A stretch of DNA of 64,000 bases from Tubulanus polymorphus (taxonomy: Eukaryota; Nemertea; Palaeonemertea; Tubulaniformes; Tubulanidae). Made by a program: the position numbers and the translations under genes. Positions 1-10,760 of the stretch are shown one piece after another. The notes under the pieces were generated by a model. The model searched no databases. It saw only the letters and a program-made list of their open reading frames with translations, and was not told the DNA's origin. The stretch covers positions 5,079,414 to 5,143,413 of the forward strand of contig NC_134034.1 of NCBI RefSeq assembly GCF_964204645.1, written 5' to 3'. Positions within the stretch are counted from its first letter, which is position 1; each line of letters opens with the position of its first letter.

Positions 1-63
1 GAGCCCTCCTTTATTTACTAACTAAATGACGTCACAAACTGTTATTTCGCCGGTGCTTGTTGT

Positions 64-236
64 CTAAAAATTCAATTCAATTCTTTATTTACAGTAACCT
101 AATAAGTAATTTTAAGTTTCAAATAGGATGGAAAGTACATTCAGACAATCTGTTGGTTCAGAGAGACCGTTATTACAGTATCAATTTATACATTTCATTT
201 CGAAGCTGTCAGTTGCCGAATCTGAATCAAAATATA
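64..236 (-). mobile_element. 5'-truncated LINE 3' end
   Basis: Read on the minus strand, this stretch ends in AAATAAAG followed by repeats of an AATTG-type unit, the usual form of a LINE 3' tail. No reverse transcriptase is left. A similar tail lies near 28545. The family is not identifiable from this fragment. Confidence 0.45.
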
Positions 237-238
237 TA

Positions 239-297
239 ATAATAATAATAATCAACAGAATTTCAAGAGGGTTTTCGACGAAAGTCAGAAAACCCTA
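239..297 (-). mobile_element. Short 3' tail of the LINE family found at 3.7-6.0 kb
   Basis: The minus strand carries the hairpin AGGGTTTTC..GAAAACCCT followed by the flank of an (ATT)n tail. The same hairpin and tail end the plus-strand LINE at 5910-5985. It is a severely 5'-truncated insertion, and its entry point truncates the virus-like ORF at 285-578. Confidence 0.65.
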
Positions 298-578
298 ATA
301 AATCTATCAGAATAAATATTTTTATCATTATTGAAATTGTAATATAGAGAATCTGTGTCATTTATTACTGAATTTAAATTATCTTTTTTATTCTTTTTAT
401 CTTTATGATTTCCATTTAATTTCTCTAATTCCTTACTCAATTTCACATTTTCATTCATCAGGTCCTTACTGATATTCTCATGATAGATATAAAGCGCAGC
501 CAATATTAAACCTCCAGCAACTAAATAATGTTTTAAATCACTTTTTCCAGTTGGAATGCTGAAATCATTCTCATTCAT
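285..578 (-). CDS. Small membrane/coiled-coil virus-like ORF, copy 1 (C-terminus truncated)
   Basis: A 97-codon ORF. The N-terminus has the motif PTGKSDLKHYLVAGG, followed by a hydrophobic segment (about residues 17-32, LVAGGLILAALYIY) and then a Lys/Glu/Asn-rich stretch that looks like a coiled coil. A clear paralogue lies at 38372-38590, also on the minus strand and also in very AT-rich DNA. In both places a Cys-Gly/His finger ORF lies just upstream. The last codons read into a LINE tail, so the original C-terminus is lost. No host family is recognised. A small membrane protein encoded by an integrated virus or a Polinton-like element is an inference from base composition and gene pairing. 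Alternative: a lineage-specific transposon accessory protein. Confidence 0.5.
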   Translation of the reverse strand: MNENDFSIPTGKSDLKHYLVAGGLILAALYIYHENISKDLMNENVKLSKELEKLNGNHKDKKNKKDNLNSVINDTDSLYYNFNNDKNIYSDRFIRVF

Positions 579-641
579 TTGTTTAAGGAAAAAAATTAAA
601 AGATTGATAAGTAATTTGAAATATCTTATTATGAAGAATAT

Positions 642-869
642 TTAGAGTTGAATTATTATTTTTGAGTTATGATATTTTGATTTAAGATGATGTGATTTAT
701 TGCTTCGAGTATAATATTTTCCACAATTACATAACGCTTTTTCATTAGGTTCATATTTAGGTGTTTCGATTTTATTGTCTAAATTACATTGAATTCCCAC
801 ATCTTTGAATGATTTTTCAATGTCGGGGATAAATGTTTTTTCTTGTACTCTGAAAACATTAAATAGCAT
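642..869 (-). pseudogene. Zinc-finger (CxCGKYY..H..H) ORF fragment, copy 1
   Basis: A 75-codon ORF that starts close to the edge of the TIR element at 886 and so is probably a 3' fragment of a longer gene. Near the C-terminus is EPNEKALCNCGKYY followed by NKSHHLKSKYH, giving a Cys-x-Cys ... His-x(6)-His pattern. Such short fingers are frequent in large DNA viruses and virus-like mobile elements (family knowledge). A degraded relative is at about 38800-38915, with the shared words NPNEK and CxCG. It lies 63 bases upstream of the membrane ORF at 578-285 on the same strand. The minus-strand ORF at 2712-2467 may be its other half, but the two frames differ by one base. Confidence 0.45.
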
Positions 870-885
870 TCTCTGAAAGGGCCAT

Positions 886-2549
886 GGGTCCTGCTAAAGT
901 ACGAAACTACGAAATATGAAACGAAATTACGAAATATGGAGCGAAATTACGAAACGAAACGAAACGAAATTACGAAAGTACGAAACTACGAAATTAAGAA
1001 ATTACGAAATACGAAACGAAATTACGAAAATACGAAATTACGAAATGGAAATTTTTTGCCAGTAGTGCTAAAATACGAACCGAAATACGAAACGAAATGG
1101 TTACATTTCAAACACACGCCCATACTATGGTCAAAGCTCGTTATAACGCTACGGGACTGTAAAAATCTCGGCGGTGCATGTAAATGATCTTTTGAAAGTA
1201 CCATATTCAAGAATTTATTTTCTTAAACTGTAGGGTTTTAAGAACGTCTACAATTAGTAGAAACTTGTAGGATGTTCTCAAAAACAAATAATGAATACGC
1301 TGCGCCATTTCCACGAACTAAGACGCGGTAAAGCATAGTGAAATGATAGGCCCTACACATGGACTACATGACGATCTTTTTACCGCTTAACAGCTAGTCA
1401 CTAGCCCGACCGATATACAGTCAACCCCGCATAAGTCATAGCCCTCGGGACTGACGATTTTGCGACGACTTACGTGATGTACGAGTTATGTGTAAGTCAT
1501 ATTTTTACGAGTTATCTATAAGTCGTGGTTTCATACGAATTCCGCGAATAACCCGTGAAAATACGATATACGATTCTCAAGTTCCAGCGTGGTTAGTCCC
1601 CGGCCCAGTCGTATCCCGAGCTGACCGTGCAGGTCCTATATATCGTGCCCTACCACAAGAAAGTTACATTGTAACAGTCTAAACACTTACACAGACAATA
1701 TTGTAGCGTATTTTTGATTTATCTGTTGCCGGCATATCGGGCTACGACTTACGCGAGGTATTTTGAATGAAATCAGAAGATTTGGAATTTATAATTGATA
1801 CGACTTACGTGAAAATACGACTTATAAAGTACGAGTTATAAGCATTATTTTATAAGGTTTAAAGAAGAAAAAAATCGGGACCAAAATAATTATACGAGAG
1901 ATGTGATGATACGACTAATTCGATGACGACTTATGCGGGGGTTGACTGTAGCAGAAAGGAAAGGCAAGCGCTTCACGTGACACCGAGCTCGTAACCGAGA
2001 TAGGATTATCCCGTTCTTGGACACGGGCCGACATATCTGAACCTGTCTAGTATCGATCATTTAGCTCAGAAAAAATTAATGTACAGGGTAGATTAGCGGC
2101 CGGTCGGGTCAACTTTTAAGCTCCTCAGCAGAGGAGAAACGAGGTATCAATTTTTTAGCCTAAACACTGCAGGATATATTTTAAGGCACACTTCGTTCTC
2201 TAACCCGTAATTTATTAATCGCTACCTTCCAGTTGTATATGAGCATGCGCAGATCATTCTCCCTGATGGCATCGCTAAACTCAGTCGCGGCACGGAACCC
2301 TACCACACTAGACCGCGTGCGCATGTTTAAGCCAGCTCCAGGAATCCGCTGCTATAGTGCAAAAATTACAAAATTTTTGTTTCGTATTACATTTTGTACT
2401 TTAGCAGGACCCGCGAAAAAATGACAAAAAAATATATATATATCGTATAGTATTTCGTTTTGTACTTTAGCATTTCTTAATTTCGTTTAATATTTCGTAA
2501 TTTCGTTGCATATTTCTTGATTTCGTAGTTTCGTACTTTAGAAGTACCC
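886..2549. mobile_element. TIR DNA element with ACGAAAT subterminal repeats
   Basis: The left end starts GGGTCCTGCTAAAGTACGAA and the right end, reverse complemented, starts GGGTACTTCTAAAGTACGAA. Both ends continue into many imperfect copies of TACGAAAT/ACGAAAC. A second right-end-like copy is at 2370-2411. Flanking words AAGGGCCAT (877-885) and AAGGGCAAT (2550-2558) match at 8 of 9 bases, which would fit a 9-bp target-site duplication of the Mutator type. The word is nearly self-complementary, so it could instead be part of the TIR. No transposase is seen; the element looks non-autonomous. Confidence 0.6.
1418..1948. mobile_element. Tigger/pogo-like MITE with TA duplication
   Basis: The ends are inverted copies of CAGTCAACCCCGCATAAGTC (right end GACTTATGCG..GTTGACTG), flanked by TA on both sides (1416-1417 and 1949-1950). 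A CAGT start with a TA target site is the hallmark of the Tc1/mariner superfamily, Tigger/pogo group. The interior holds many inward repeats of ACGACTTA/ACGAGTTAT and no transposase. It sits inside the TIR element at 886-2549 and so is younger than it. Confidence 0.75.
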
Positions 2550-2686
2550 AAGGGCAATGACGTAAGTGTAAAAATAATGTTTTATGTGAATTTTCATTAT
2601 TAAAAAGTGATCGTATTTCATCTGTAATTATTAAATGTTTAACTATTTCATCAAATGTTGTGAATTTTGGAATTATTGTATTGAAT

Positions 2687-2712
<26 letters not shown>
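2467..2712 (-). pseudogene. AT-rich ORF fragment, possibly upstream part of the virus-like gene
   Basis: An 81-codon ORF beginning MKNEKDKILFN with a FTTFDEIVKHLI segment. Its last ~20 codons read into the right TIR of the element at 886-2549, so about 55 codons are original. Its strand and composition match the zinc-finger ORF at 642-869 on the other side of that element, which suggests one interrupted gene. Removing the element leaves the frames offset by one, so this needs a frameshift or is wrong. The 5' end overlaps the 32-bp inverted repeat at 2687-2718. Confidence 0.35.
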
Positions 2713-2876
<164 letters not shown>

Positions 2877-3610
2877 CCAAAATATATCTTTTAGTTTTAT
2901 CGCTGCAAGGGTAAATTAATTCAGCATCAGCGAAATCAAAATTGTGTGAAGTCTGAAATACATGACTAGCAACTCCGCTTTCAGGTTTTAAGTTTTTTAC
3001 ATCTAACTTGTGCCCTTTTAAGCGTTGGTTAAGGGTCCGACCTGTTTCTCCTATATATACTTTGTCGCAAACTTTACAAGGTATTTTATAAATTCCACAG
3101 TTGAGGGATTCGGTTTTCGGTTTGTTATTAATCAATATGTTTATTATTGTATTTAATGTGGATTGTTTATTTAGTGACCGAACAGAAACTTTAGAATTCT
3201 CGAGGAAAGGTACATACGGTACAACGATAGGTTGTTTATCAGTAGCCGACGTAGGAGTTCTAAGGTTGTTATTTCTAAAATGGGTAGAACGAGCTTTAAG
3301 GAGAGCTTTTTCAAGATGAAATCGGGGTAGGCAAGTTTTTTGAGAGATTGGTTAATATGTTGTATTTCATCGGGTACAAATGAGGGGTCGCAAATTCTCA
3401 AAGCGCGAAGAAATAAGCCTTGAGCTAAACCGAGTTTAATATCCGGAGAAGTAAAAGAGAAGTAATGAAGGTAGGATTCAGCGTTGGTAGGTTTCCTATA
3501 AACCGCGAATTTCAAAAAGGATCCACAGTTACAAATCAAAACATCCAGAAAAGGTATTTTACTATTAGGACTTTTACTATGTGTGATCGTTAGAGCTTGA
3601 TAACAAACTC
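2877..3610 (-). pseudogene. Penelope-like retroelement fragment (RT end plus GIY-YIG)
   Basis: On the minus strand, the first part (about 3610-3171) reads IPFLDVLI, then KFAVYRKPTNAESYLHYFSF and FLRALRICDP, words typical of the region after the palm in Penelope-like (PLE) reverse transcriptases. After a frame change near 3170 the second part (3135-2877) carries a GIY-YIG endonuclease domain: CGIYKIPC, VYIGETGRTLNQRLKGH and SHVFQTSHNF. GIY-YIG fused downstream of RT is diagnostic of canonical PLEs. The 5' part with the YxDD catalytic motif is absent. The 3' end stops at the inverted repeat around (AT)n. Non-functional. Confidence 0.85.
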
Positions 3611-3633
3611 CTATTTACACAAATGCTTGAGGT

Positions 3634-5985
3634 ATGTATGACTGTATATTTCAGTATAACCATCTTTTTGTGCTGCCACTGATTGTAATCAATCAGGGTT
3701 CACTACAGACCTATTTAAGTCTGTGTTTATATCTAATTAGATTTACTATTACTGGCGAAATTTATCGTGTTCCGTCAACAAGTGAAAAAACATTCCTCGA
3801 TGACTACTCACAACTACTAGACAAAATGACCAGTGAAAACAAATCCATCATTCTAGGAATGGGCCGAAATATTGATTATTACAAGATTAACTCGCATAGT
3901 AACACAAATAAATTTTTCGAAATTAGTATCAGTCACGTCATGGTCTATTGCCAAGTATCACAAAGCCCACTAGAGTAACACCGACAACCGCTACGCTTAT
4001 TGACAATATTTACGTTAGTCAAGACATCTTATCCGTGAAATCAGCTATAGCTCTTACATACTTATGTGTCCATTTCCCCTGCTTATTGTCTATTGAAGAG
4101 GAAATGTACATTAATATACAATCAGGAGATAGCTACGTTAGATATTTAAACGCATTTAATGCGTAAACCAAATACGACAGAGTTAAGGACGAATTGATTG
4201 GAGCTACCTTAATAATATGAATAGTGAAAATGCGTATGGTTCATTTAAGACAGAATTACAAAATACCATTGACAAGTTTTCTCCTAAACAACCAAAACGG
4301 ATTCGACCAACTACGATAATTGATCCCTGGATGACCAAAGGTCTAAGGATATGTTCCAATAAATGTCACAGGTTATACTGAACATGTATCAGAGCTGATA
4401 AAACATCCTTACGTTACCAGAATTATTATACAGTAAAGAAATAAATTCAATCAGCTCAAGCGTAAAGCCATAAAGCTGTAATACTCTAAAAAATTGAATC
4501 TTTCAGACGCGACAGTCGCAATCTTTGGAACATTCTTAAGTCATCGATTGGCAAATGTAATGATAAACGATCAGTCATTGCAGATACATTTTTGATTGAT
4601 GATAAACCTGTCACCGAGCCAACTTTGATGTCAAATAGCTTCAACAAATTCTTCAGTACTATTGGCAAGACGTATGCTAATAGAATACCTGTAACCAAAA
4701 AACGATTTGATTCCTTCCTAGGAGATAGTAACCCTTATACTCAATTTCTTTAATGCCAACAAGCCAAGAATTAAATTAAACCCTTGACTACAATCTTCAA
4801 TAAATGTCCTTTTGGAGGTATTGTTCCGGCCCAAATGAAATTAAAAACCTCATTTTCTAATGAGTAAATACTAAATACAGTTTATTGACACGAACGTTTT
4901 CGGGATCATATCCCCTCATCAGGTGAAATACAAGTGAATCAAATGATTAAACTACAGGTTTATATACAACATAAGTTATACAAAATTACAAGTGCTAAAT
5001 TCTAAACTAATTACAAACCAAGTATTTAATTACAAGCTAATTATTTGAATACATTAAGGATAAAGGATGAGCCGTTTTGGAATAATTGTTGATTTAAAGA
5101 GGGTCGTTGCGCTTTAATAAACCTCCCTAATATTAAATCATTGTGCTCAAAACTAAACAAAAATATCTATTCATTGAAATCAGTCAAAAACCTTTTACCA
5201 TTGTGGTATAAACGATTACTTTATTTTAGTTATATTAATTCGCATCTTTCATATTGTTTATCGCTGTGGGGTCCTATAATTTCCAAAGCAAATCTAAAAA
5301 CCGTCAACACCTTACAAAAAAGCTGTTCGAGCCGTTGATGGAGCAAAATTCAATGCACCATCATCCCCCCTCTTTCGTAAATACAAGATTTTGATGACAT
5401 GGTAACACTCGAACTCCTCAAAGCAGGCTATGGTTTTGCTAAAAAAAAACTCTTCCAAAGCCCATCTTAGCTCTTTTCAACAAAAATTCATTTAGTTACA
5501 ATTATAATACAAGAAGTAGACACTACCCAAGAATTCATCCCCACAAATCGCATATTTTTAACCAAACATTTCTCACCAGAGTGCCTCTGTTACGGCAGAT
5601 TCAACCGAACAATATCAAGTCTGCGTAATCATTGCATTCTTTAATCAGTAGGTTCAAAACTCAGGCGATTACAAAGTATTAGTTTTTTCACAAGGGCAAG
5701 CTAAATATCCCTTGTAATTTATCCATCTTATTTAATTATGATTTATTTATATCACTATTTGATTTTTTCGTTCTATTTTTTTGTTCTGTGTTTTTTGTTT
5801 GGTTTCTTGTAAAGTTATTTATACAACTGATATTCTTTGTGCTCTTTTATTCGTTCAAATACAGTAATACTTACTTATCATTATTATCATTATTTTCATT
5901 ATTATCATTAGGGTTTTCGGACTTTCGTCGAAAACCCTCTTGGAATTCTGTGGATTATTATTATTATTATTATTAATATTATTCC
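3634..5985 (+). pseudogene. Degenerate LINE (Jockey/CR1-like group), EN and RT pieces
   Basis: Recognisable blocks in order on the plus strand: the end of an APE-type endonuclease (GEIYRVPSTSEKTFLDDY, IILGMGRNID, KPTRVTPTTATLIDNIYVS) at about 3745-4030; a linker block (about 4500-4740) with SNSFNKFFSTIGK; an RT block with PLTTIFNKC..GGIVPAQMK near 4790; and the RT C-terminus (LLPLWYKRLLYFSYINSHLSYCLSLWGP) at 5141-5338. Frameshifts, stops and a large loss of the catalytic RT core (no YADD seen) make it dead. The 3' UTR ends in a hairpin at 5910-5938 and an (ATT)n tail. A Penelope-like terminus at about 4840-5105 interrupts it. Confidence 0.8.
4840..5105 (-). mobile_element. Penelope-like terminal piece with hammerhead-like core
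   Basis: This block interrupts the LINE, whose RT words run on both sides. On the minus strand it contains CACCTGATGAGGGGATATG then ATCCCGAAAACGTTCGTGTC. This gives CUGAUGA, a 5-bp stem II (GGGAT/ATCCC), GAAA, a very short helix III and GUC, the order of a hammerhead ribozyme core. Minimal hammerheads with tiny helix III are known from Penelope-like element termini. Helix I is weak here (only about 3 A-T pairs), so activity is doubtful. Confidence 0.45.
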
Positions 5986-7182
5986 ACTTTTTTCGAACAT
6001 AAAATGTATCTCGTCTTAGATCCGACAACTAATCAATAATACATGCTCTAATAAACGTTGAGGGAGATGAAGCGCTCTGAAAGCATTGGGTAGAATCCTT
6101 TGAAATGTTTGACGTACCTTTAAATCCGGCTTAATAACTGAACCCAGCCTGATTTTGATACAGAGCTGGTATATGTAATGTCCCATCACCTCTCCCGTCG
6201 GTTAGAATTCGTGGCGCAATGGAATAGCGTTATCTTGTCAGGCGCAAGGTCGCGGGTCGAAGGAAAGCCATAGGCCCCTATCCGTATTTTCTAATTTTCT
6301 TAAAAAGGAAAATCTCCGTTTTTATAAGTTGAAAGTCATTTGATGCAATCATAACATTTCATTAATAACATCAAATAAACCCAAAGCGTCGTTAAAACCT
6401 ACTACTAAATTTAGTCGCTTTAATATTTTCGCCAACTATGCGCCGCCTATCGTAATAAACGGTTGTTGTTTGCGAGTACGAGTGCGTTACCGTTTTTGAG
6501 ACGCCTTTCTGAGTCAATGAAAAAAAGGGTGGCTCCGAGAACACCCAGCTTTGCAGCGTCACGCTCTCTTCTAAAATAGATCTTTCACTTCGGTACTCAC
6601 ATCAGTACGCTAAGAATATAGTTCCTTCCGTTTCCAATTGGTGGTCATCATCTTCTACGATATTTAACATCACGTCATAATTATTCTGTCTTCTTACACC
6701 TGATATCTTCTTTCATCCTTTATTATCCCAACTAGAGTTTTTCAATCGTCGGAGTACCAACTACGCCAGCGATGCCGGATCTCCTCTCCCAATACTTCTT
6801 TGTATTCCTACTCTCATTAATAATCTTAATCTAATTACATTTATACCATCGACCTTCCTTCTTTCATTACTACTTTTCAACTTTTTCAATAATCTTTATT
6901 TCCATCATTTAATATTTATAATAGGTAATATATACCTAGACTGGTTACCGCTCTCTCCTCAGTCTAATATATACCTAGACTAATTGTCAGTCTCTATCAA
7001 TACAATATAACTTTATTGAACTCTTAATTACAAGTAAAGCCGCAATAAATGATTGCTCTGCGCTAAGGGTATTTGTTGGCATATCTCCAAAAGACGCATT
7101 TTCATATAACTGTTGCCTTCCAATTCGACCGTTGATGATTTGAAATAATGTCAGAAAACCCGTTACCGCTGCTCTGCAGCTA

Positions 7183-7239
<57 letters not shown>

Positions 7240-7780
7240 TTGCTATCATTATTACTAATGTTACTACTATCTACTCAATTCGCGGCACTCGCAATCTTGC
7301 ACTCTAGGTGCAGTGACCTGTACAGCCCCTAAGGCTGTCACTGTTACCTTCATTTAACTTTACTCCATTTTTTCTGTATTGCCATTATTCATAGAAATGT
7401 AAGTTAAATGAAAAATAAATTATTATTATAACTAGCTCGTATGTGTACACATAGGCCTGTGAAGTTTTGCACATCGATTTACGGTTGTTGTTTGTAGAAT
7501 GATGCTAAATGGTTAAAATTGTTTAGGGTTCGTAATGGTAACGTTTTATGAGGCGTCAAAAAATATGTGTTAGTCTCGCAGTCGTGTTGTGTTCGATAGG
7601 CTGGCGATGCGAGCAGGCGACTCACAGTCGTCGTCAACGCTACGTCTTGGTTTTTACCACCTTAAGATATTATCAGTCTACTCATATCCGCCCTCCGTTT
7701 CATCGCCACTCCCAGCTACCGGCAATTAATACTTTGAGGTTCCGATCTTCCACCTAATTCCATATCCACCATTCGCCACA
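5691..7780. repeat. 2.09 kb tandem duplication, copy 1
   Basis: This block is repeated immediately at 7781-9864 in the same orientation and is almost identical. Differences I see are the length of ATT runs and one T/A change (CAGTCTACTCAT versus CAGTCAACTCAT). The junction shares CACAA with both outer ends (microhomology). The unit starts inside the LINE 3' UTR, so it formed after that insertion. It also holds a tRNA-like motif (about 6208-6262), an (ATT)n run at 7187-7230 and no convincing gene; short ORFs at 5788-5976 and 7548-7757 are not supported as coding. Confidence 0.95.
6205..6265 (+). repeat. tRNA-like pol III promoter motif (possible SINE head)
   Basis: TGGCGCAATGGAATAGCG resembles an A box and, about 30 bases on, GGTCGCGGGTCGAAG resembles a B box. 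The cloverleaf does not close well and no tail is evident. A second copy is at about 8294-8354 because of the tandem duplication. It could be a decayed tRNA-derived SINE. Confidence 0.35.
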
Positions 7781-9269
7781 CAAGGGCAAGCTAAATATCC
7801 CTTGTAATTTATCCATCTTATTTAATTATGATTTATTTATATCACTATTTGATTTTTTCGTTCTATTTTTTTGTTCTGTGTTTTTTGTTTGGTTTCTTGT
7901 AAAGTTATTTATACAACTGATATTCTTTGTGCTCTTTTATTCGTTCAAATACAGTAATACTTACTTATCATTATTATCATTATTTTCATTATTATCATTA
8001 GGGTTTTCGGACTTTCGTCGAAAACCCTCTTGGAATTCTGTGGATTATTATTATTATTATTAATATTATTCCACTTTTTTCGAACATAAAATGTATCTCG
8101 TCTTAGATCCGACAACTAATCAATAATACATGCTCTAATAAACGTTGAGGGAGATGAAGCGCTCTGAAAGCATTGGGTAGAATCCTTTGAAATGTTTGAC
8201 GTACCTTTAAATCCGGCTTAATAACTGAACCCAGCCTGATTTTGATACAGAGCTGGTATATGTAATGTCCCATCACCTCTCCCGTCGGTTAGAATTCGTG
8301 GCGCAATGGAATAGCGTTATCTTGTCAGGCGCAAGGTCGCGGGTCGAAGGAAAGCCATAGGCCCCTATCCGTATTTTCTAATTTTCTTAAAAAGGAAAAT
8401 CTCCGTTTTTATAAGTTGAAAGTCATTTGATGCAATCATAACATTTCATTAATAACATCAAATAAACCCAAAGCGTCGTTAAAACCTACTACTAAATTTA
8501 GTCGCTTTAATATTTTCGCCAACTATGCGCCGCCTATCGTAATAAACGGTTGTTGTTTGCGAGTACGAGTGCGTTACCGTTTTTGAGACGCCTTTCTGAG
8601 TCAATGAAAAAAAGGGTGGCTCCGAGAACACCCAGCTTTGCAGCGTCACGCTCTCTTCTAAAATAGATCTTTCACTTCGGTACTCACATCAGTACGCTAA
8701 GAATATAGTTCCTTCCGTTTCCAATTGGTGGTCATCATCTTCTACGATATTTAACATCACGTCATAATTATTCTGTCTTCTTACACCTGATATCTTCTTT
8801 CATCCTTTATTATCCCAACTAGAGTTTTTCAATCGTCGGAGTACCAACTACGCCAGCGATGCCGGATCTCCTCTCCCAATACTTCTTTGTATTCCTACTC
8901 TCATTAATAATCTTAATCTAATTACATTTATACCATCGACCTTCCTTCTTTCATTACTACTTTTCAACTTTTTCAATAATCTTTATTTCCATCATTTAAT
9001 ATTTATAATAGGTAATATATACCTAGACTGGTTACCGCTCTCTCCTCAGTCTAATATATACCTAGACTAATTGTCAGTCTCTATCAATACAATATAACTT
9101 TATTGAACTCTTAATTACAAGTAAAGCCGCAATAAATGATTGCTCTGCGCTAAGGGTATTTGTTGGCATATCTCCAAAAGACGCATTTTCATATAACTGT
9201 TGCCTTCCAATTCGACCGTTGATGATTTGAAATAATGTCAGAAAACCCGTTACCGCTGCTCTGCAGCTA

Positions 9270-9323
<54 letters not shown>

Positions 9324-9864
9324 TTGCTATCATTATTACTAATGTTACTACTATCTACTCAATTCGCGGCACTCGCAATCTTGCACTCTAGGTGCAGTGA
9401 CCTGTACAGCCCCTAAGGCTGTCACTGTTACCTTCATTTAACTTTACTCCATTTTTTCTGTATTGCCATTATTCATAGAAATGTAAGTTAAATGAAAAAT
9501 AAATTATTATTATAACTAGCTCGTATGTGTACACATAGGCCTGTGAAGTTTTGCACATCGATTTACGGTTGTTGTTTGTAGAATGATGCTAAATGGTTAA
9601 AATTGTTTAGGGTTCGTAATGGTAACGTTTTATGAGGCGTCAAAAAATATGTGTTAGTCTCGCAGTCGTGTTGTGTTCGATAGGCTGGCGATGCGAGCAG
9701 GCGACTCACAGTCGTCGTCAACGCTACGTCTTGGTTTTTACCACCTTAAGATATTATCAGTCAACTCATATCCGCCCTCCGTTTCATCGCCACTCCCAGC
9801 TACCGGCAATTAATACTTTGAGGTTCCGATCTTCCACCTAATTCCATATCCACCATTCGCCACA
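7781..9864. repeat. 2.09 kb tandem duplication, copy 2
   Basis: Second copy of the unit at 5691-7780, six bases shorter because of microsatellite length. It begins with the LINE 3' UTR and its hairpin and ends at CCATTCGCCACA. Near-identity means either a very recent duplication or two haplotypes joined in tandem during assembly. Confidence 0.95.
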
Positions 9865-10035
9865 CAATTCTCTTCACAAATCTAACATTTTTGGTTCGAT
9901 TATATCCGCCATCGAAAAAAGGATATATCAACACATGTAGTAACGAAATACAAATTTTCTTGTCAGCAACAATCGGTCAATGTTACACTGATACTGCTGT
10001 TTGTAAATCAGGCCTCCGCTGTACTTAAATTTTCG

Positions 10036-10336
10036 GCCAGAAAGTTGGGACAGTCACGTGACATTCTGATGACGTCATCACGTTTAAAACCTCATTATGA
10101 AAAGTTAACACATTCACAGACCGATATTCATTGTCAGATTATGATTCATATGAAATTAGTAACTTATCAAGAATAAATTATGATCAAATCTATAATTCAT
10201 AGACAAAAAAAGCATTAGAATGTAAGTTATTCTCAAATATTTTTCATATTATAGTTTTCATCTTAGATGCTGCAGGTTCGCGTTCAGTCAAATATGAAGC
10301 GTTAAGTCACGTGACTGTCCCAACTTTCTGACTGGC
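10036..10336. mobile_element. 301-bp MITE with AGAAAGTTGGGACAGTC ends
   Basis: The left end GCCAGAAAGTTGGGACAGTC and the right end, reverse complemented GCCAGTCAGAAAGTTGGGAC, form TIRs of about 28 bp that both run into CACGTGAC. The interior is AT-rich and non-coding. No clear target duplication was found. A lone related end is at 29187. Confidence 0.75.
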
Positions 10337-10436
10337 ACAACTTGTAGACTGGTCGCCTGTCCAATTCTGCGCCACCTGCATTCGCAGTCAGAATAGGACA
10401 GGTTTAACCCGTCCGCCATCTTCCGCGGAATATACG

Positions 10437-10760
10437 GATCCAATCAGATTTCAGTATTTCATCACGTGAACAATGTAACATGACCGCCTCCAGAGTGTCT
10501 CGATTTACGTTCCATGGACCTCTTAAAAGTCGATTTTACATCAATGGAAGATAGAAACTCGACCAAAATGCGAGAACCTGTACTGCGTGTGACCTCGAAG
10601 ATATCGACATACAAGGCAGTATGTCTCCGTTACAGCACCATCAAAATCTACCCTGCTCAAAGGAAGGTCGTCAATCGACACCAATACCGACGAACTTGAG
10701 ATGGAACAAGGCAATTCGATACTACGTATCTATGTCCCCGCGATAGCCAGTATAGAATGA
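10437..10760. other. Non-coding stretch
   Basis: Unique-looking DNA between a MITE and a tandem-repeat element. The short ORF at 10514-10699 has no recognisable domain and I do not call it a gene. Confidence 0.5.

Noticed and set aside
5788-5976. Duplicated 61-62 codon ORF (also at 7878)
   Set aside because: Lies in the LINE 3' UTR and ends in the (ATT)n tail; it is duplicated only because of the tandem duplication.
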